Both the position numbers and the translations under genes were made by a program. This document shows, piece after piece, positions 8,101 through 16,923 of a DNA stretch of 64,000 nucleotides. Position 1 is the first letter of the stretch. Every line of letters starts with the position of its first letter. Below the pieces are notes generated by a model. It was not told the DNA's origin. It worked only from the letters and a program-made list of their open reading frames with translations, and made no database searches. The DNA is taken from the NCBI RefSeq assembly GCF_002158905.1, contig NZ_CP021431.1:3674001-3738000 (forward strand), read 5' to 3'. Source of the DNA: Yoonia vestfoldensis (lineage in GTDB: Bacteria > Pseudomonadota > Alphaproteobacteria > Rhodobacterales > Rhodobacteraceae).

Positions 8101-9408
8101 TCAGAGCGACCAGTCGACGCCGGTAAAGCCCGCGATCGCAGCGTCATGCGCAGGTGCCAGATCGTGTTCGGCCACAGTGCGCATCAGCGTCTGGTCATTC
8201 TGGAAGGCGGATTTGATGACCCCGCCTTCGAAGTAAGCCGCCTCGGTCGAGCTGCTGATCGTGACGACCAGGCTGTCGCCGATCATGATCTCGTCGAAAT
8301 CGGCAAAGATGACCTCGGTCTCGTTGGTGCCTGCGCCAAGGTTGTTGGGCAACTGCGTCGTTGTCTGAATCGGGAAGCCACGCAGGGTGCCGTTCTGGTC
8401 GATGCTGGTAAACAGCAGGTTGCCGTTGGGATCGCGCAGGTTGGCCAGCCAGTTCTTGGCCGACGGTCGCATGATCCAGCCCGGACGCACCATGGCGACA
8501 TTGCCTTCCTCGACGCGGTCGACGGCACGGCGCACCGCCGCTTCAGCTGCGGCGGCTGTGGCCGCGACACCCGTCTCGAAGTTTGCGCCGGGCACCCAGG
8601 ACAGCAGACCTTTCGGCAGATCACCAGTCCCGTCATTGCGCAGAAAGCCCAGGTCCTCTCGCAGCGCCATGACGCGGATCATGTCATCGCGCACCAGCAT
8701 TGCCATGGCCACGCTGGACTGGCGCAGCAGGGTGTTCGAGATCGGCACAAGGCTGGTCAGCTTTTTGAAGTTTTGCTGAACGGTGTCGAACGACGGCTGG
8801 CTTGGCACCGTCGCTGCCAGTTCGGCGCCATAGGTGGCCGTCGCGGCAGAGGACTGGCGCGCATGACGCAGCTGGCCTGCGGGCATGTCGATTGTACGCG
8901 CGCCCGAGGCACGCACTGTCACGCGCGGGCGCAGCAGGCCGATGATGTCGGTGGCCTGCGCGCGCGGGATAGTCACACCGCCGGCACCGTCCGTCGCACC
9001 GGTCAGCGACGCGCTGATCCCACTATGACCGTCGCGTTCGAGCTGCGCGACCGCCTTGTCCTTGTCGCCTTTGTTGTTGGCGAGTGCAGACATCATGAAG
9101 CCGATCTCGATCCCGGCGTGTTCGGGGTTCTTGGCTGTGGCGGCAGGGCGCGGTGCGGGCGGGTCCTGGACATCACCTTCACCGGCAGCGGCGGCTTGTG
9201 CCGTTTCGACGGCTTCAGCGCGGATGACGCGGGCGCTGGCATCCTTGAACGCAGCCTCGGCGGTCTCGAATTCCGCGACGGCCGCAGCAATCGCGGTTGC
9301 ATCGGGCGTTTCCGCCGCTTCGAGCGCGGCGATCTTGTCGGCACAGGTCTGCATGGCTGCGGCAGCGGTCTTGCGGTCGCGGCGCAGGTCGTTGAGGTCT
9401 TTAGGCAT
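8101..9408 (-). CDS. Major capsid protein, HK97 fold, with N-terminal scaffold-like domain
   Basis: This 435-residue protein begins MPKDLNDLRRDRKTAAAAM. The first 85 residues are charged and helical, like the HK97 delta/scaffold domain removed at maturation. The rest has the HK97-fold order, including ATYGAELAATVPSQPSFD, a segment rich in TSLVPISNTLLRQS, and a late MIGDSLVVTISS. GGAGAAG lies just before the ATG at 9408; longer in-frame extension upstream has no support. The upstream S49 peptidase probably processes it. Confidence 0.93.
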   Translation of the reverse strand: MPKDLNDLRRDRKTAAAAMQTCADKIAALEAAETPDATAIAAAVAEFETAEAAFKDASARVIRAEAVETAQAAAAGEGDVQDPPAPRPAATAKNPEHAGIEIGFMMSALANNKGDKDKAVAQLERDGHSGISASLTGATDGAGGVTIPRAQATDIIGLLRPRVTVRASGARTIDMPAGQLRHARQSSAATATYGAELAATVPSQPSFDTVQQNFKKLTSLVPISNTLLRQSSVAMAMLVRDDMIRVMALREDLGFLRNDGTGDLPKGLLSWVPGANFETGVAATAAAAEAAVRRAVDRVEEGNVAMVRPGWIMRPSAKNWLANLRDPNGNLLFTSIDQNGTLRGFPIQTTTQLPNNLGAGTNETEVIFADFDEIMIGDSLVVTISSSTEAAYFEGGVIKSAFQNDQTLMRTVAEHDLAPAHDAAIAGFTGVDWSL

Positions 9409-9499
9409 GGTAGCTTCTCCATTGAAATGGCCCGCTCTCGCGCGGCACGACAAAAACCCCGACGGATGGCAGGGCAGGCAAACACGCGCGAGGCGTGGT

Positions 9500-10414
9500 T
9501 CAGGTAAGGGCGAGTGCGGCGGATGCAGCCGCGCGGGCAGCAAAGGCGCTTCTGGCTTGGCCCTTGGGGGCGGGCGCGTGTGCGGACATCACGCGGTCGT
9601 AGAATGCGGCGCGGGTTTCTTGGCTGTCCGCCAAACCGCGCTTGATGGCGTCATCGGCGTAGAAGATCGCGCCGCCATCCACCGGATCATCGGTGACAGA
9701 CAGTTGCAATGTCAGCGCCGCGGGATCGATGCCGCGACCTGCCGCCACATTCGAATGGAACCGCGCCTCGCTTTCATCCAAGGATCGCGCGATCTCGCGC
9801 TTTCCGGCCTCGGTGGTCGGGTTCGGCCATTTGGCGCGGGCATGCGTGGACAGATCGATCGACCATTCCTCGCCGTACATATCGGGCTGGACTGGCCATG
9901 ACCCTGCGCGCATCACGCCGATCGATCCGACCACGCCGCCCGGTGTCACCGCGATCGAGGTGCATTGGCTGGCGATGTGATAGGCAGCGGAGGCGGCCAG
10001 CGGGTTGACCATTGCATAGACCGGCTTGACCTTTGCCAGCGCCGCGACGGCCGCAACGGCTGCGTCCATTCCGATGACCAGCCCGCCGGGGCTGTCGAAT
10101 TCCAGCACCACCGCTGCGACCTCGTCGGACGCCGCCAGCAGTGCCGCCGTGTCTTCGATGCCGACATAGGTGGACCAGCCAAGATACCGCTCGAGGATCT
10201 CGGAGTTCGGCGTCAGCATCCCGCGCACCGGCATGACACCGACGCCGCGCGAGATCGCAAAGCGTTCGCCGCGCTGGATTGTGACGCCGCCGGCACTGAA
10301 GGCAGCAACGGGCTGTTCGGCTGTCGGCAGCGCCATGCCCAAGAGGCCGGCGCCGAACCCGACATCGACGGCCATCGCCTGCGCGCCGATATAGCTTGCA
10401 ATCGTGTTTCTCAT
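9500..10414 (-). CDS. Head maturation protease, S49/ClpP-like family
   Basis: This 304-residue protein has the S49 features FDSPGG (residues 106-111, oxyanion strand), LAASAAYHIAS with the likely nucleophile Ser142, GGVVGSIGV (159-167) and a candidate catalytic Lys195 in HARAKWP. Phage members cut the capsid scaffold domain and sometimes themselves during head assembly. Its ATG overlaps the portal stop (ATGA). The order portal-protease-capsid is standard for HK97-type heads. Confidence 0.9.
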   Translation of the reverse strand: MRNTIASYIGAQAMAVDVGFGAGLLGMALPTAEQPVAAFSAGGVTIQRGERFAISRGVGVMPVRGMLTPNSEILERYLGWSTYVGIEDTAALLAASDEVAAVVLEFDSPGGLVIGMDAAVAAVAALAKVKPVYAMVNPLAASAAYHIASQCTSIAVTPGGVVGSIGVMRAGSWPVQPDMYGEEWSIDLSTHARAKWPNPTTEAGKREIARSLDESEARFHSNVAAGRGIDPAALTLQLSVTDDPVDGGAIFYADDAIKRGLADSQETRAAFYDRVMSAHAPAPKGQARSAFAARAAASAALALT

Positions 10415-11688
10415 GTCTCGTCTTCCTCTCTGGGGTCGTCGTCACGCGTCATGTTCGGCGGCGGATAAGGCATCTCGCCTTCGGGCAGGTCGGGCAGCCC
10501 GTCGAGTTCACGGGCTTCCTTCCAGGTCATGAAGGGACCGCCCACGGCCTTGATCAGTGCGTCGTAGCGTTCTTTTGTCGTAGACTGCAGCAGCGCGTTG
10601 AAGTCGTGCCGGAAGAACAGCCCGCTGCGCCGCTCGGCCTCGGTCAGCAGTCCCATGCGCATCTGCCCTTCGATGAAGCCTGCCCAGTGCAGCAGGCAGT
10701 CCGACTTGTAATCGATCGCCTGCTGCTGGCCGTTGGCTTTGACGCCGTGCTCGAGCAGCTGCAGCTTGGATGGCGGCACGCGGTAGATCGCAGCAATCTG
10801 TTCGCGGTCGAACTTGCGCGATGACAACAGCTCCTGATCTGCGGCCGAGAGATCGAGGCTGGTGATGTCATCCCCGGACCCGATGATTGGGATCCCGTTT
10901 GCCTCGGGATCGTTCAGCGCATTGCGAACCCGCAGGGCGTTGCGGCGGAAGTCCTCGTCGTCCTCGTAGACATCTTCCATTTTCAGGAAGGCACGCATCT
11001 GCGTGCCCGATGCCGCCCGCGCCGCCGCCTCCTGCCCGGCCAGCGCCAACCCCATGCTTTCGGCAGCAACCTCGAGCGGGCTGCGTCCCGTCCAGCCATC
11101 CTCGGCCATGTAGCGCATATGCAGCATCGACCGGCTCGGCGCGCGTCGCTGGACGCCATCGCCATCCTCGAAGTCGTAGAACCAGCTGCGGCCATAGTTC
11201 AGCTCGGCAACCTTCTGCTGCTTGATCGTGTCGATCATCACCAGCTCGCCCGCGCCATCGCGTGGCGCAAAGGCATAGGCCCTGCCGCGCAGGCAGAAGG
11301 CATAGTTCAGCGCGAACCGTGCGGTGATCGCCGCAACGCCGGGGCTGCTTTCGACGTTCAGCAGATAGGCTGCCGGATGCTCGCGCACCCGCGTTTCCTT
11401 GCCGTCCAGATCGCGCTGGTAAAGCTTGACCGGCACCTTGGACATGTCGCCCGCGATAATGTTGCAGCAGGCAAAGACCGTGGCGTGCCGCTGCATGATC
11501 TCGGGCGAGACATGCGGTAGCGATTTGACGCGGCTCTGCCCGCCAAACCCGATGTTGCGCAGCCAGCTTTCTGGATGGGCCGTGCCGGATATGGGCGTCG
11601 CCGAGGCCGACAGCTGCGGCTCGATCCGTGCAACGGGCCGCTCTTGCGCCCGCGCGGTTCGTCCGGTGATGCGGTCGAGGATTTTCAT
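10411..11688 (-). CDS. Portal protein, HK97 family
   Basis: This 425-residue protein matches HK97-type portals (PF04860). It contains RHATVFACCNIIAGDMSKVP near residue 67, HPAAYLLNVESSPG near 103, and the C-terminal core FDREQIAAIYRVPPSKLQLL. The dodecameric portal is the DNA entry channel of the head. The length is normal. It overlaps the terminase stop and the protease start by four bases each, forming a coupled packaging cassette. Confidence 0.95.
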   Translation of the reverse strand: MKILDRITGRTARAQERPVARIEPQLSASATPISGTAHPESWLRNIGFGGQSRVKSLPHVSPEIMQRHATVFACCNIIAGDMSKVPVKLYQRDLDGKETRVREHPAAYLLNVESSPGVAAITARFALNYAFCLRGRAYAFAPRDGAGELVMIDTIKQQKVAELNYGRSWFYDFEDGDGVQRRAPSRSMLHMRYMAEDGWTGRSPLEVAAESMGLALAGQEAAARAASGTQMRAFLKMEDVYEDDEDFRRNALRVRNALNDPEANGIPIIGSGDDITSLDLSAADQELLSSRKFDREQIAAIYRVPPSKLQLLEHGVKANGQQQAIDYKSDCLLHWAGFIEGQMRMGLLTEAERRSGLFFRHDFNALLQSTTKERYDALIKAVGGPFMTWKEARELDGLPDLPEGEMPYPPPNMTRDDDPREEDET

Positions 11689-13352
11689 ACCGTTTCAATC
11701 TCCCGCGCCTTGCGCTTGCCTTCGTTTGCTTCAGCCCGCCCGACGGCCATAATCGCCGCAACAGCCGCGTCGATCCGCCCGCTCGAGCGCTTCTTGTTTG
11801 GTTTCACGTTCTCGGCCGCATCCTCGTCGCGATGCACATTGCCGACCTGCCAAGCCAGCACCGGATTGCCACCATGCCGGATGCGGTTCTGCGCGACCCG
11901 TTCCTCGAACCGCTTCATCGGGTTCGACATCGAGGCATAGCCCTGCCGGTGCTCGACCATCGGAAACCGCCGCTTGTCCAGCTGCTGCGCCAAGTACTTC
12001 ATGCCCCAAGGGTCGTAGGCCACTTCCTGCAGGTCGAACTTCTGCCGGATCATCTCGAGCCGGTTCACCAGCTGCTGCTCGTCGATGCTGCCGCCCGTGT
12101 GAATTTCTAGCCAGCCATCGTCGCGCCAGCCGACATATTCCCGCTTTTCCGACTGCGCCCGCGCGATGAACCCCTTTGGGCCTTCGGGCAGGAACGTGTA
12201 GGCGATCAGGTAGATCAGCCCGTCTACCGGCACAGCCACCACGATCGCCGTCGTGTCGACCTTGTTAGACAGATCCAGCCCGACCCATGCCTTGCGGCCA
12301 TAGAGCATTTCGACATCGAATGGCGCAGCGGCCAGCCCCTGGTCCCAGACATCCCGCGCGATCCAGCTTTCCGCACCCTCGGTCCAGAGGTTCAGGTGGA
12401 ACCGCCGGAAGTTCGGCATCTGCCCTTGAATCGCCAGCGCCCGGTTAAGGCTCTTTTCCATCGCACCGCGCTGCTTGCTCACACCGAGGTTCGGATTGCC
12501 CATTGCCCAGGAGCGCGGATCCGTCGGATCGCAATCCGCCGCCGGTTCCGCAATATAGGCAAAGAAGCTGTCATCCTTCACATCCCCGCGCAGAACACTT
12601 TCGCCGTAGCCGCGCAGCTCTCCGCAGAGCGACCCACGATCATGGCCCGCCGTCGTGATCACCCAGTCGATCGGCTGCGCCCGCGCGATCATCGATTCCA
12701 CAATCGTCTCGGCCAGCTCGCGATCGGTCCAGCGGTGCATCTCATCACGCGCCAGGAACGACGGGTTGATCCCGTCCGAACTGTCGCCCTCGCGCGAGAG
12801 GCACGCAATCTGGCCGTCGAACTTCGGCGTGACGATCGATGTCCGCCAGACCTTCATCATCGCGCCCAGGAACGGCGAGCGCCGGATGATCCGCTTGATC
12901 CCCTTGAACAACAGCCCCGCCTGGTCGCGCGTCGTTGCTGCGCAATAGCCTTCCGGTGCCTCTTCGCCGTCGAAGAGCTGCGTGTAGATCATCGGCACCG
13001 CCGTGTCGGTGGTCTTGCCGTTCTTCTTGCCCACCTGGTGATAGGTGGACTGGAACCGCCGGAGCCCGGTGTCCTCGTGTTTCCATCCAAAGACCGAGCC
13101 ATGCCGAAACACCTGCCAAGGTTCGAGGTGCAGCGGCTTGCCGGCCATCGGCCCCGCCGTGTGCTGCAGCATCGAGGCAAACCGCGTGACCATCGTCGCC
13201 GCATTGCAGTCGAAATAGAGGCCACGGTCCCTGCCCGTCTCCAAGTCCATCAGATGCCGCTCGCAGGCCATGCGCACCAGATCGCCTGCGATGATGTCGC
13301 CCGCCACCACGCCAATGGCGTAGCGCGAGACGGGGTGATCAATCGGTTCCAT
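11685..13352 (-). CDS. Terminase large subunit
   Basis: This 555-residue packaging motor has an N-terminal ATPase and a C-terminal nuclease. The Walker A-like loop is VGKKNGKT (residues 107-114) and the Walker B region is SFLARDEMHR (Asp203-Glu204). Nuclease acidic residues are visible in WVGLDLSNKVD (Asp360), VAYDPWGMKYL and GRIDAAVAAIMA. It pumps DNA into the head and cuts the concatemer. It overlaps the small-subunit gene by 14 bases. Confidence 0.95.
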   Translation of the reverse strand: MEPIDHPVSRYAIGVVAGDIIAGDLVRMACERHLMDLETGRDRGLYFDCNAATMVTRFASMLQHTAGPMAGKPLHLEPWQVFRHGSVFGWKHEDTGLRRFQSTYHQVGKKNGKTTDTAVPMIYTQLFDGEEAPEGYCAATTRDQAGLLFKGIKRIIRRSPFLGAMMKVWRTSIVTPKFDGQIACLSREGDSSDGINPSFLARDEMHRWTDRELAETIVESMIARAQPIDWVITTAGHDRGSLCGELRGYGESVLRGDVKDDSFFAYIAEPAADCDPTDPRSWAMGNPNLGVSKQRGAMEKSLNRALAIQGQMPNFRRFHLNLWTEGAESWIARDVWDQGLAAAPFDVEMLYGRKAWVGLDLSNKVDTTAIVVAVPVDGLIYLIAYTFLPEGPKGFIARAQSEKREYVGWRDDGWLEIHTGGSIDEQQLVNRLEMIRQKFDLQEVAYDPWGMKYLAQQLDKRRFPMVEHRQGYASMSNPMKRFEERVAQNRIRHGGNPVLAWQVGNVHRDEDAAENVKPNKKRSSGRIDAAVAAIMAVGRAEANEGKRKAREIETV

Positions 13353-13779
13353 TCTTCAACTGGTCCAGCACATCGGCGAATAGATCCCCCTGCGCGCCGG
13401 TCTTGAGACGGGCATCATCGACCGGTGACAGCCCGAATAGCGCCCCGTTCTGGCGCATCGTCGCCATTGCTCCTTCCTGCAACCTGCTGGCCGCAGTAAT
13501 CTTTTGCTGCTTCCCGTTTCGGGTGATGGTTTCGTAATACATCCCCTCACAGGCCAGTGTGTGGGTGGCCGCAATGAAGTTCGACACGCTCTCGCAATAG
13601 GCCGCGAACTGGTAGACGTGGTGCGGCTCGAGCCGGTCCTTCATGACCATCACCGGCGCCAGTTCTTCCCAGACCTTGCGGCCTTGCTCGCTGAGGAATT
13701 CGGGTGCCTCGGGCACATGGCGCGGTGCGGCCCCTTTCATCGGGATCACGTTGCTCGGTTGTGGCTTGCGACCCTTCAT
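13339..13779 (-). CDS. Terminase small subunit, P27 family
   Basis: This 146-residue protein begins MKGRKPQPSNVIPMKGAAP and carries LSEQGRKVWEELAPVMVMKD, the typical P27-family helix, then ARLKTGAQGDLFADVLDQL at the end. It recognises the packaging site and regulates the large subunit. An 8-base C/G run lies about 110 bases upstream in the short gap before the HNH gene and falls in no gene. Confidence 0.9.
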   Translation of the reverse strand: MKGRKPQPSNVIPMKGAAPRHVPEAPEFLSEQGRKVWEELAPVMVMKDRLEPHHVYQFAAYCESVSNFIAATHTLACEGMYYETITRNGKQQKITAASRLQEGAMATMRQNGALFGLSPVDDARLKTGAQGDLFADVLDQLKNGTD

Positions 13780-13919
13780 CTTCCTGTCTCCTCTGGTTTA
13801 TTCCTTGTGGCTTTTTCTCCCAATTTCGCGGCCGTGAAATGAAAGGTATCCCGTCCGGTCTTCTGTCCGCCGCCCTGATTTTTCGACCACCCCCCCCTTT
13901 AGCGCAATGGTCGCAGCGG

Positions 13920-14312
13920 TCAGCCTTTCGCTGCGCGATGCAGCACTTCGCCGGCCGTCTTGCGGCTGTGGCAGGACTTGCACAGCCCTTGCCAGTTTCC
14001 GCGGTCCCAGAACTTCGCCGGATCGCCACGATGCGGCACGATGTGATCAACCTCGCGCGCCTCGACCAGGGCACCAAGCTCCTCGCAGTCGCGGCACAGC
14101 GGATGCCGTCGCAGGTGCGCTTTGGCCGCCTCGCGCCATCGCTTGGTGCGATAGAGCGCGATGCCTGCCTGCGCGACCTCCGAACCTTTCGCAGCCTTAC
14201 GACGTGCCGCGAGCTTGTCCTGCCGTGCAGCCTCGTGTTCGTCGCAATGCGCGAGACCGGGCAGCGCCATGTCATCGCAGCCGGGTGCGACGCAGACCTT
14301 GCGGATCGCCAT
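13920..14312 (-). CDS. HNH endonuclease of the packaging module
   Basis: This 130-residue protein has an HNH core: CRDC (near residue 74), EVDHIVPHRGDP (catalytic His), FWDRGNWQGLCKSCHSRKT (Asn, His and the second Cys pair). An N-terminal CVAPGCDD..HCDEHE motif may bind another zinc. HNH proteins encoded beside terminase are established partners of the terminase in cos-type phages. It is the first gene of the leftward late operon. Confidence 0.9.
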   Translation of the reverse strand: MAIRKVCVAPGCDDMALPGLAHCDEHEAARQDKLAARRKAAKGSEVAQAGIALYRTKRWREAAKAHLRRHPLCRDCEELGALVEAREVDHIVPHRGDPAKFWDRGNWQGLCKSCHSRKTAGEVLHRAAKG

Positions 14313-14621
14313 TGCTGCCCCTTTCGGATGATGATGCTGAGAGAGCGATCAGCCAAAGAAAACGCCCGCGGCGGTGTAGACCGGCGGGCGCAACTTGGGA
14401 TGATGACAAAAGAGGTAGGTTCTGTGGACTGCTTTTGTCAACTACATCTTGCGCAACCGTGCCAAAAAATCACCAATCGTCGTCGCTAGTTCACTAGATT
14501 AGCTATTTAAGGTAACGAGACCGACTCCTATGCGGCACAACGCAGTCGGTCGACATTAGTCGTCCAATCGCTCAGGAGTCAGGCTACCGCGACAAACAGA
14601 TGATCCACCCCAATCGTAATT
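14313..14621 (-). promoter_or_regulatory. Intergenic region with weak candidate late promoter
   Basis: This 309-base gap separates the HNH gene from the broken glycosyltransferase. On the minus strand TTGACA occurs at 14442-14437, but the -10 (TACCTC-like, 17-18 bases on) is poor. A GC-rich imperfect hairpin (CGCCCG...CGGGCG) lies about 14,372-14,395. No ORF stands out. The late operon promoter probably lies here. Confidence 0.35.
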
Positions 14622-15002
14622 TTACCATCTCGCCAAATACGAAAGCCCACTTCGCCAATACAATGGCACCTTTTGCCTCAACTCAAATCGGCTGAATTTA
14701 TGTTTTTTTGGACTTAATAGGTTTGAAGGTTTCACGGCAGGTCGGTTTTCGATCGTCGTCGGGAACTCACGAAGCCCTACTGGTGGATGTTCACATGAAA
14801 TTCCACGATTTCCGAACGAAACCCAATCTCGAAGCTGGTTATCAAATGGTGCATAAAGACCAACCACTTCGCACCATTTAGTGAATGATTTTGCATGACC
14901 TTTCTCCCAAAGCAGGGCGGAAGAGAGCAAAGGAAATTGATAGGCCCTATATAGTTTGTTGGCGGTTATAGGCACAATCATGCGACGGCGAAGACGTGTA
15001 GT
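14622..15002 (-). pseudogene. Glycosyltransferase family 25, C-terminal fragment (IS-interrupted)
   Basis: This is the distal half of a GT25 (LPS biosynthesis-type) gene cut by the IS element. It reads TTRLRRRMIVPITANK, then the GT25 hallmarks YRAYQFPLLSSALLWEKG and GLYAPFDNQLRDWV. Removing the IS and one copy of the 5-bp duplication joins it in frame to the fragment at 16,312-16,700, giving about 254 residues, a normal GT25 length. An internal ATG at 14981 could give a useless fragment. The gene is AT-rich compared with its neighbours, as expected of lysogenic-conversion cargo. Confidence 0.85.
14998..15002. repeat. Target-site duplication, left copy (GTAGT)
   Basis: GTAGT directly abuts the left IS end and is repeated at the right end. 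Five bases fits IS2-group elements of the IS3 family. Confidence 0.85.
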
Positions 15003-15058
15003 TGAACTGGCCCCCTTTTCGACCGGACACTTGGGCATAACCATGGAGGCTTAGGTAT

Positions 15059-15454
15059 ATGCCTGAGCACGTGCTTATGTCTGAGATAGAAATCATCACT
15101 GATGGCGGCCGTCGTCGTCGCTGGAGCGCGGCCGAGAAGCTGCGCATTGTCGAAGAAACGCTGGATGACCGGGCCAGCATTTCTGTGGTCGCACGCCGTA
15201 ATGGCGTGGCCCCTAATCTATTGTATCGTTGGCGCAGGCTCATGCTGGAGGGAGGAAGTGTCGCCGTGTCAGAGGATGATGACGTGACCAGCAACAAGGT
15301 CGTCCGACAGATGGAAGATCGCATCCGTGAACTCGAACGCCAGCTTGGCCGCAAAACGCTGGAGGCCGAGATCCTGCGCGAGGCGTTGGACAAATCACGC
15401 TCAAAAAAACAGATCTTGCACGTGCGGTCGCCGCTGAGGGGAGATTTCCAGTGA
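15059..15454 (+). CDS. IS3-family transposase OrfA
   Basis: This 131-residue protein holds a helix-turn-helix (RWSAAEKLRIVEETL, VVARRNGVAPNLLYRWRR) that binds the IS ends, then a leucine-zipper region (QMEDRIRELERQLGRKTLEA). Near its end the run A AAA AAA (15,403-15,409) in codons TCA AAA AAA is a classic -1 slippery site. Shifting there reads TDLARAVAAEGRFP and continues into orfB, giving the OrfAB transposase. An in-frame ATG at 15,077 is an alternative start. Confidence 0.92.
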   Translation: MPEHVLMSEIEIITDGGRRRRWSAAEKLRIVEETLDDRASISVVARRNGVAPNLLYRWRRLMLEGGSVAVSEDDDVTSNKVVRQMEDRIRELERQLGRKTLEAEILREALDKSRSKKQILHVRSPLRGDFQ

Positions 15455-16284
15455 AGGTCGTGGCTGAAACGCTGGGTGTGGCCCGCTCGAACTTGATTGA
15501 CAGGTTGAACAGCAGGACGAAGCCGCGTCGGCGCTACTATAAAGCGCAAGACGCGGCGTTGGTGCCGCTGATCACAACGCTGGTGGCGGCCCGACCGACC
15601 TATGGCTACCGGCGGATTACGGCAATCCTGAACCGGCAGCTGCGCCCGGAAGGGTTAGCAGCCGTTAATCACAAAAGGGTCTATCGCATCATGAAGGCAC
15701 ACAACCTGCTTCTGGCGCGGAAATACACGGAGCGGCCTGAACATGTTCACGACGGCAAGGTCATCGTCATGCGTTCGAACCTGCGCTGGTGCAGCGACGG
15801 CTTCGAGTTCACCTGCTGGAACCGTGACATCGTCCGTGGCGCCTTCATCATCGATGCGCACGACCGCGAAATCATCGCTTGGCGCGCCGTGGTGAACATC
15901 GGGATCAGCGGTTCCGACATCCGCGATATCATGCTCGAGGCCGTGGAACGCCGCTTTGGTGATCACCGTGCGCCGTCGGTCATCGAGATGCTGTCTGACA
16001 ATGGCTCGCCCTATATCGCGAAGGACACGCAGATCTTCGCCCGCCAGTTGGGCCTGAAGCCCTGCTTCACGCCGGTACGGAGCCCACAGAGCAATGGCAT
16101 CTCGGAGGCTTTTGTGAAAACACTGAAGCGCGATTACGTCCAGGTGACGCCGTTACCGGACGCCCACACAGTTCTTGGATTGATCGGCGCTTGGATCGAG
16201 GACCACAATGACAACCACCCGCACTCAGGGCTGAAAATGCGCTCACCACGCGAGTTCATCGCAGCTCAAACCGCAACCGCCTGA
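15451..16284 (+). CDS. IS3-family transposase OrfB, DDE catalytic domain
   Basis: This 277-residue frame carries the HTH_21 segment (ARPTYGYRRITAILNRQ) and the rve/DDE integrase core. The first Asp is in CSDGFEF, the second in LSDNGSPYIA and the Glu in GISEAFVKTLKRDY. An independent GTG at 15,451 is possible, but the frame is open back to the A7 slippery run, so the main product is probably the OrfAB fusion. All catalytic residues are present. Confidence 0.93.
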   Translation: MKVVAETLGVARSNLIDRLNSRTKPRRRYYKAQDAALVPLITTLVAARPTYGYRRITAILNRQLRPEGLAAVNHKRVYRIMKAHNLLLARKYTERPEHVHDGKVIVMRSNLRWCSDGFEFTCWNRDIVRGAFIIDAHDREIIAWRAVVNIGISGSDIRDIMLEAVERRFGDHRAPSVIEMLSDNGSPYIAKDTQIFARQLGLKPCFTPVRSPQSNGISEAFVKTLKRDYVQVTPLPDAHTVLGLIGAWIEDHNDNHPHSGLKMRSPREFIAAQTATA

Positions 16285-16311
16285 GTGTCCGGTCAAACGG
16301 GGGCAAGACCA

Positions 16312-16316
16312 GTAGT
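16312..16316. repeat. Target-site duplication, right copy (GTAGT)
   Basis: This copy of GTAGT follows the right IS end. Together with the left copy it proves a simple transposition event into the glycosyltransferase gene. Confidence 0.85.
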
Positions 16317-16700
16317 GTAGCTCAGATTTACACAAGCCCAGAGCGGCTCTTTGACGTCTAAAGTGGCAGAAATTTCCGAGATTATCTGGTCTGTATTTCT
16401 CTGGAGCTGCGCATCATCCTCAAGTATCAGACCAATATCGCAATCACTTTCAAACAATGTGCGCAGCGCAGCCAAGTGGCTCAAAAAACACCCAACTTCC
16501 CCCCGGGTCAAATCCCGCCCAAAAAAATAATTGGCACGTGCTCGGTTATAGAGTTGCGTTGTACTAGCATAGTCTGCTTTCGGCTCAACTGCTCTTGCCC
16601 TCGACCAGGCCAAACCAACTTGGGCAAGATCGGCACCGATAGCATTTAGCCTTTCAGGTGATCTGTCCAGATTAATGACTTGAGCAAAAACTGCCTTCAT
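16312..16700 (-). pseudogene. Glycosyltransferase family 25, N-terminal fragment (IS-interrupted)
   Basis: This proximal half begins MKAVFAQVINLDRSPERL, the standard GT25 opening, and contains RGEVGCFLSHLAALR and the metal-binding-type LILEDDAQL (residues 92-99). It runs into the IS at 16,311, where the IS supplies a few foreign codons and a stop. GT25 enzymes transfer hexoses to lipooligosaccharide. A phage-borne copy could have changed the host surface and phage adsorption, now lost. An earlier in-frame ATG (16,730) exists, but the family start is at 16,700. Confidence 0.88.
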
Positions 16701-16923
16701 TATCACCACATAGGATTTAAGTCGAAGCATCGCCTTGACCGGCTATAGCTAGCCGATGAGCGGTCAACGAGATCTACTACTCAACACATGCGAACCCAAA
16801 AGATCTTTAGGGAGGCGAGTCAATTTGCTGATATCATGCACTCTTCATTAATGTCCAGAAAGTGGATAGACGCTATGGGCTCAATGCGGGCTCGCGGCGA
16901 CGCAGCACTTTCTACGATAGCAA

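Larger units (their letters stand above)
15003..16311 (+). mobile_element. IS3-family (IS2-like group) insertion sequence, about 1,309 bp
   Basis: The left end TGAACTGGCCCCC... and the right end (reverse complement TGGTCTTGCCCCC...) form imperfect inverted repeats of 28-29 bases, both finishing in GACCGGACACT. The element encodes overlapping orfA and orfB transposase frames and is flanked by the 5-bp duplication GTAGT. Both frames look intact, so it may still be active. Its orientation is opposite to the interrupted gene. The exact terminal bases are read by eye. Confidence 0.9.

Noticed and set aside
1..14312. A Rhodobacterales gene transfer agent cluster
   Set aside because: Some proteins resemble GTA parts, but the P27 small terminase, TP901 tape measure, linked repressor, excisionase and integrase and the different gene order indicate a prophage.
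14622..15044. A 140-residue ORF starting inside the IS end
   Set aside because: Its first 14 codons are IS terminal sequence; the rest is the glycosyltransferase fragment, so it is not an independent gene.
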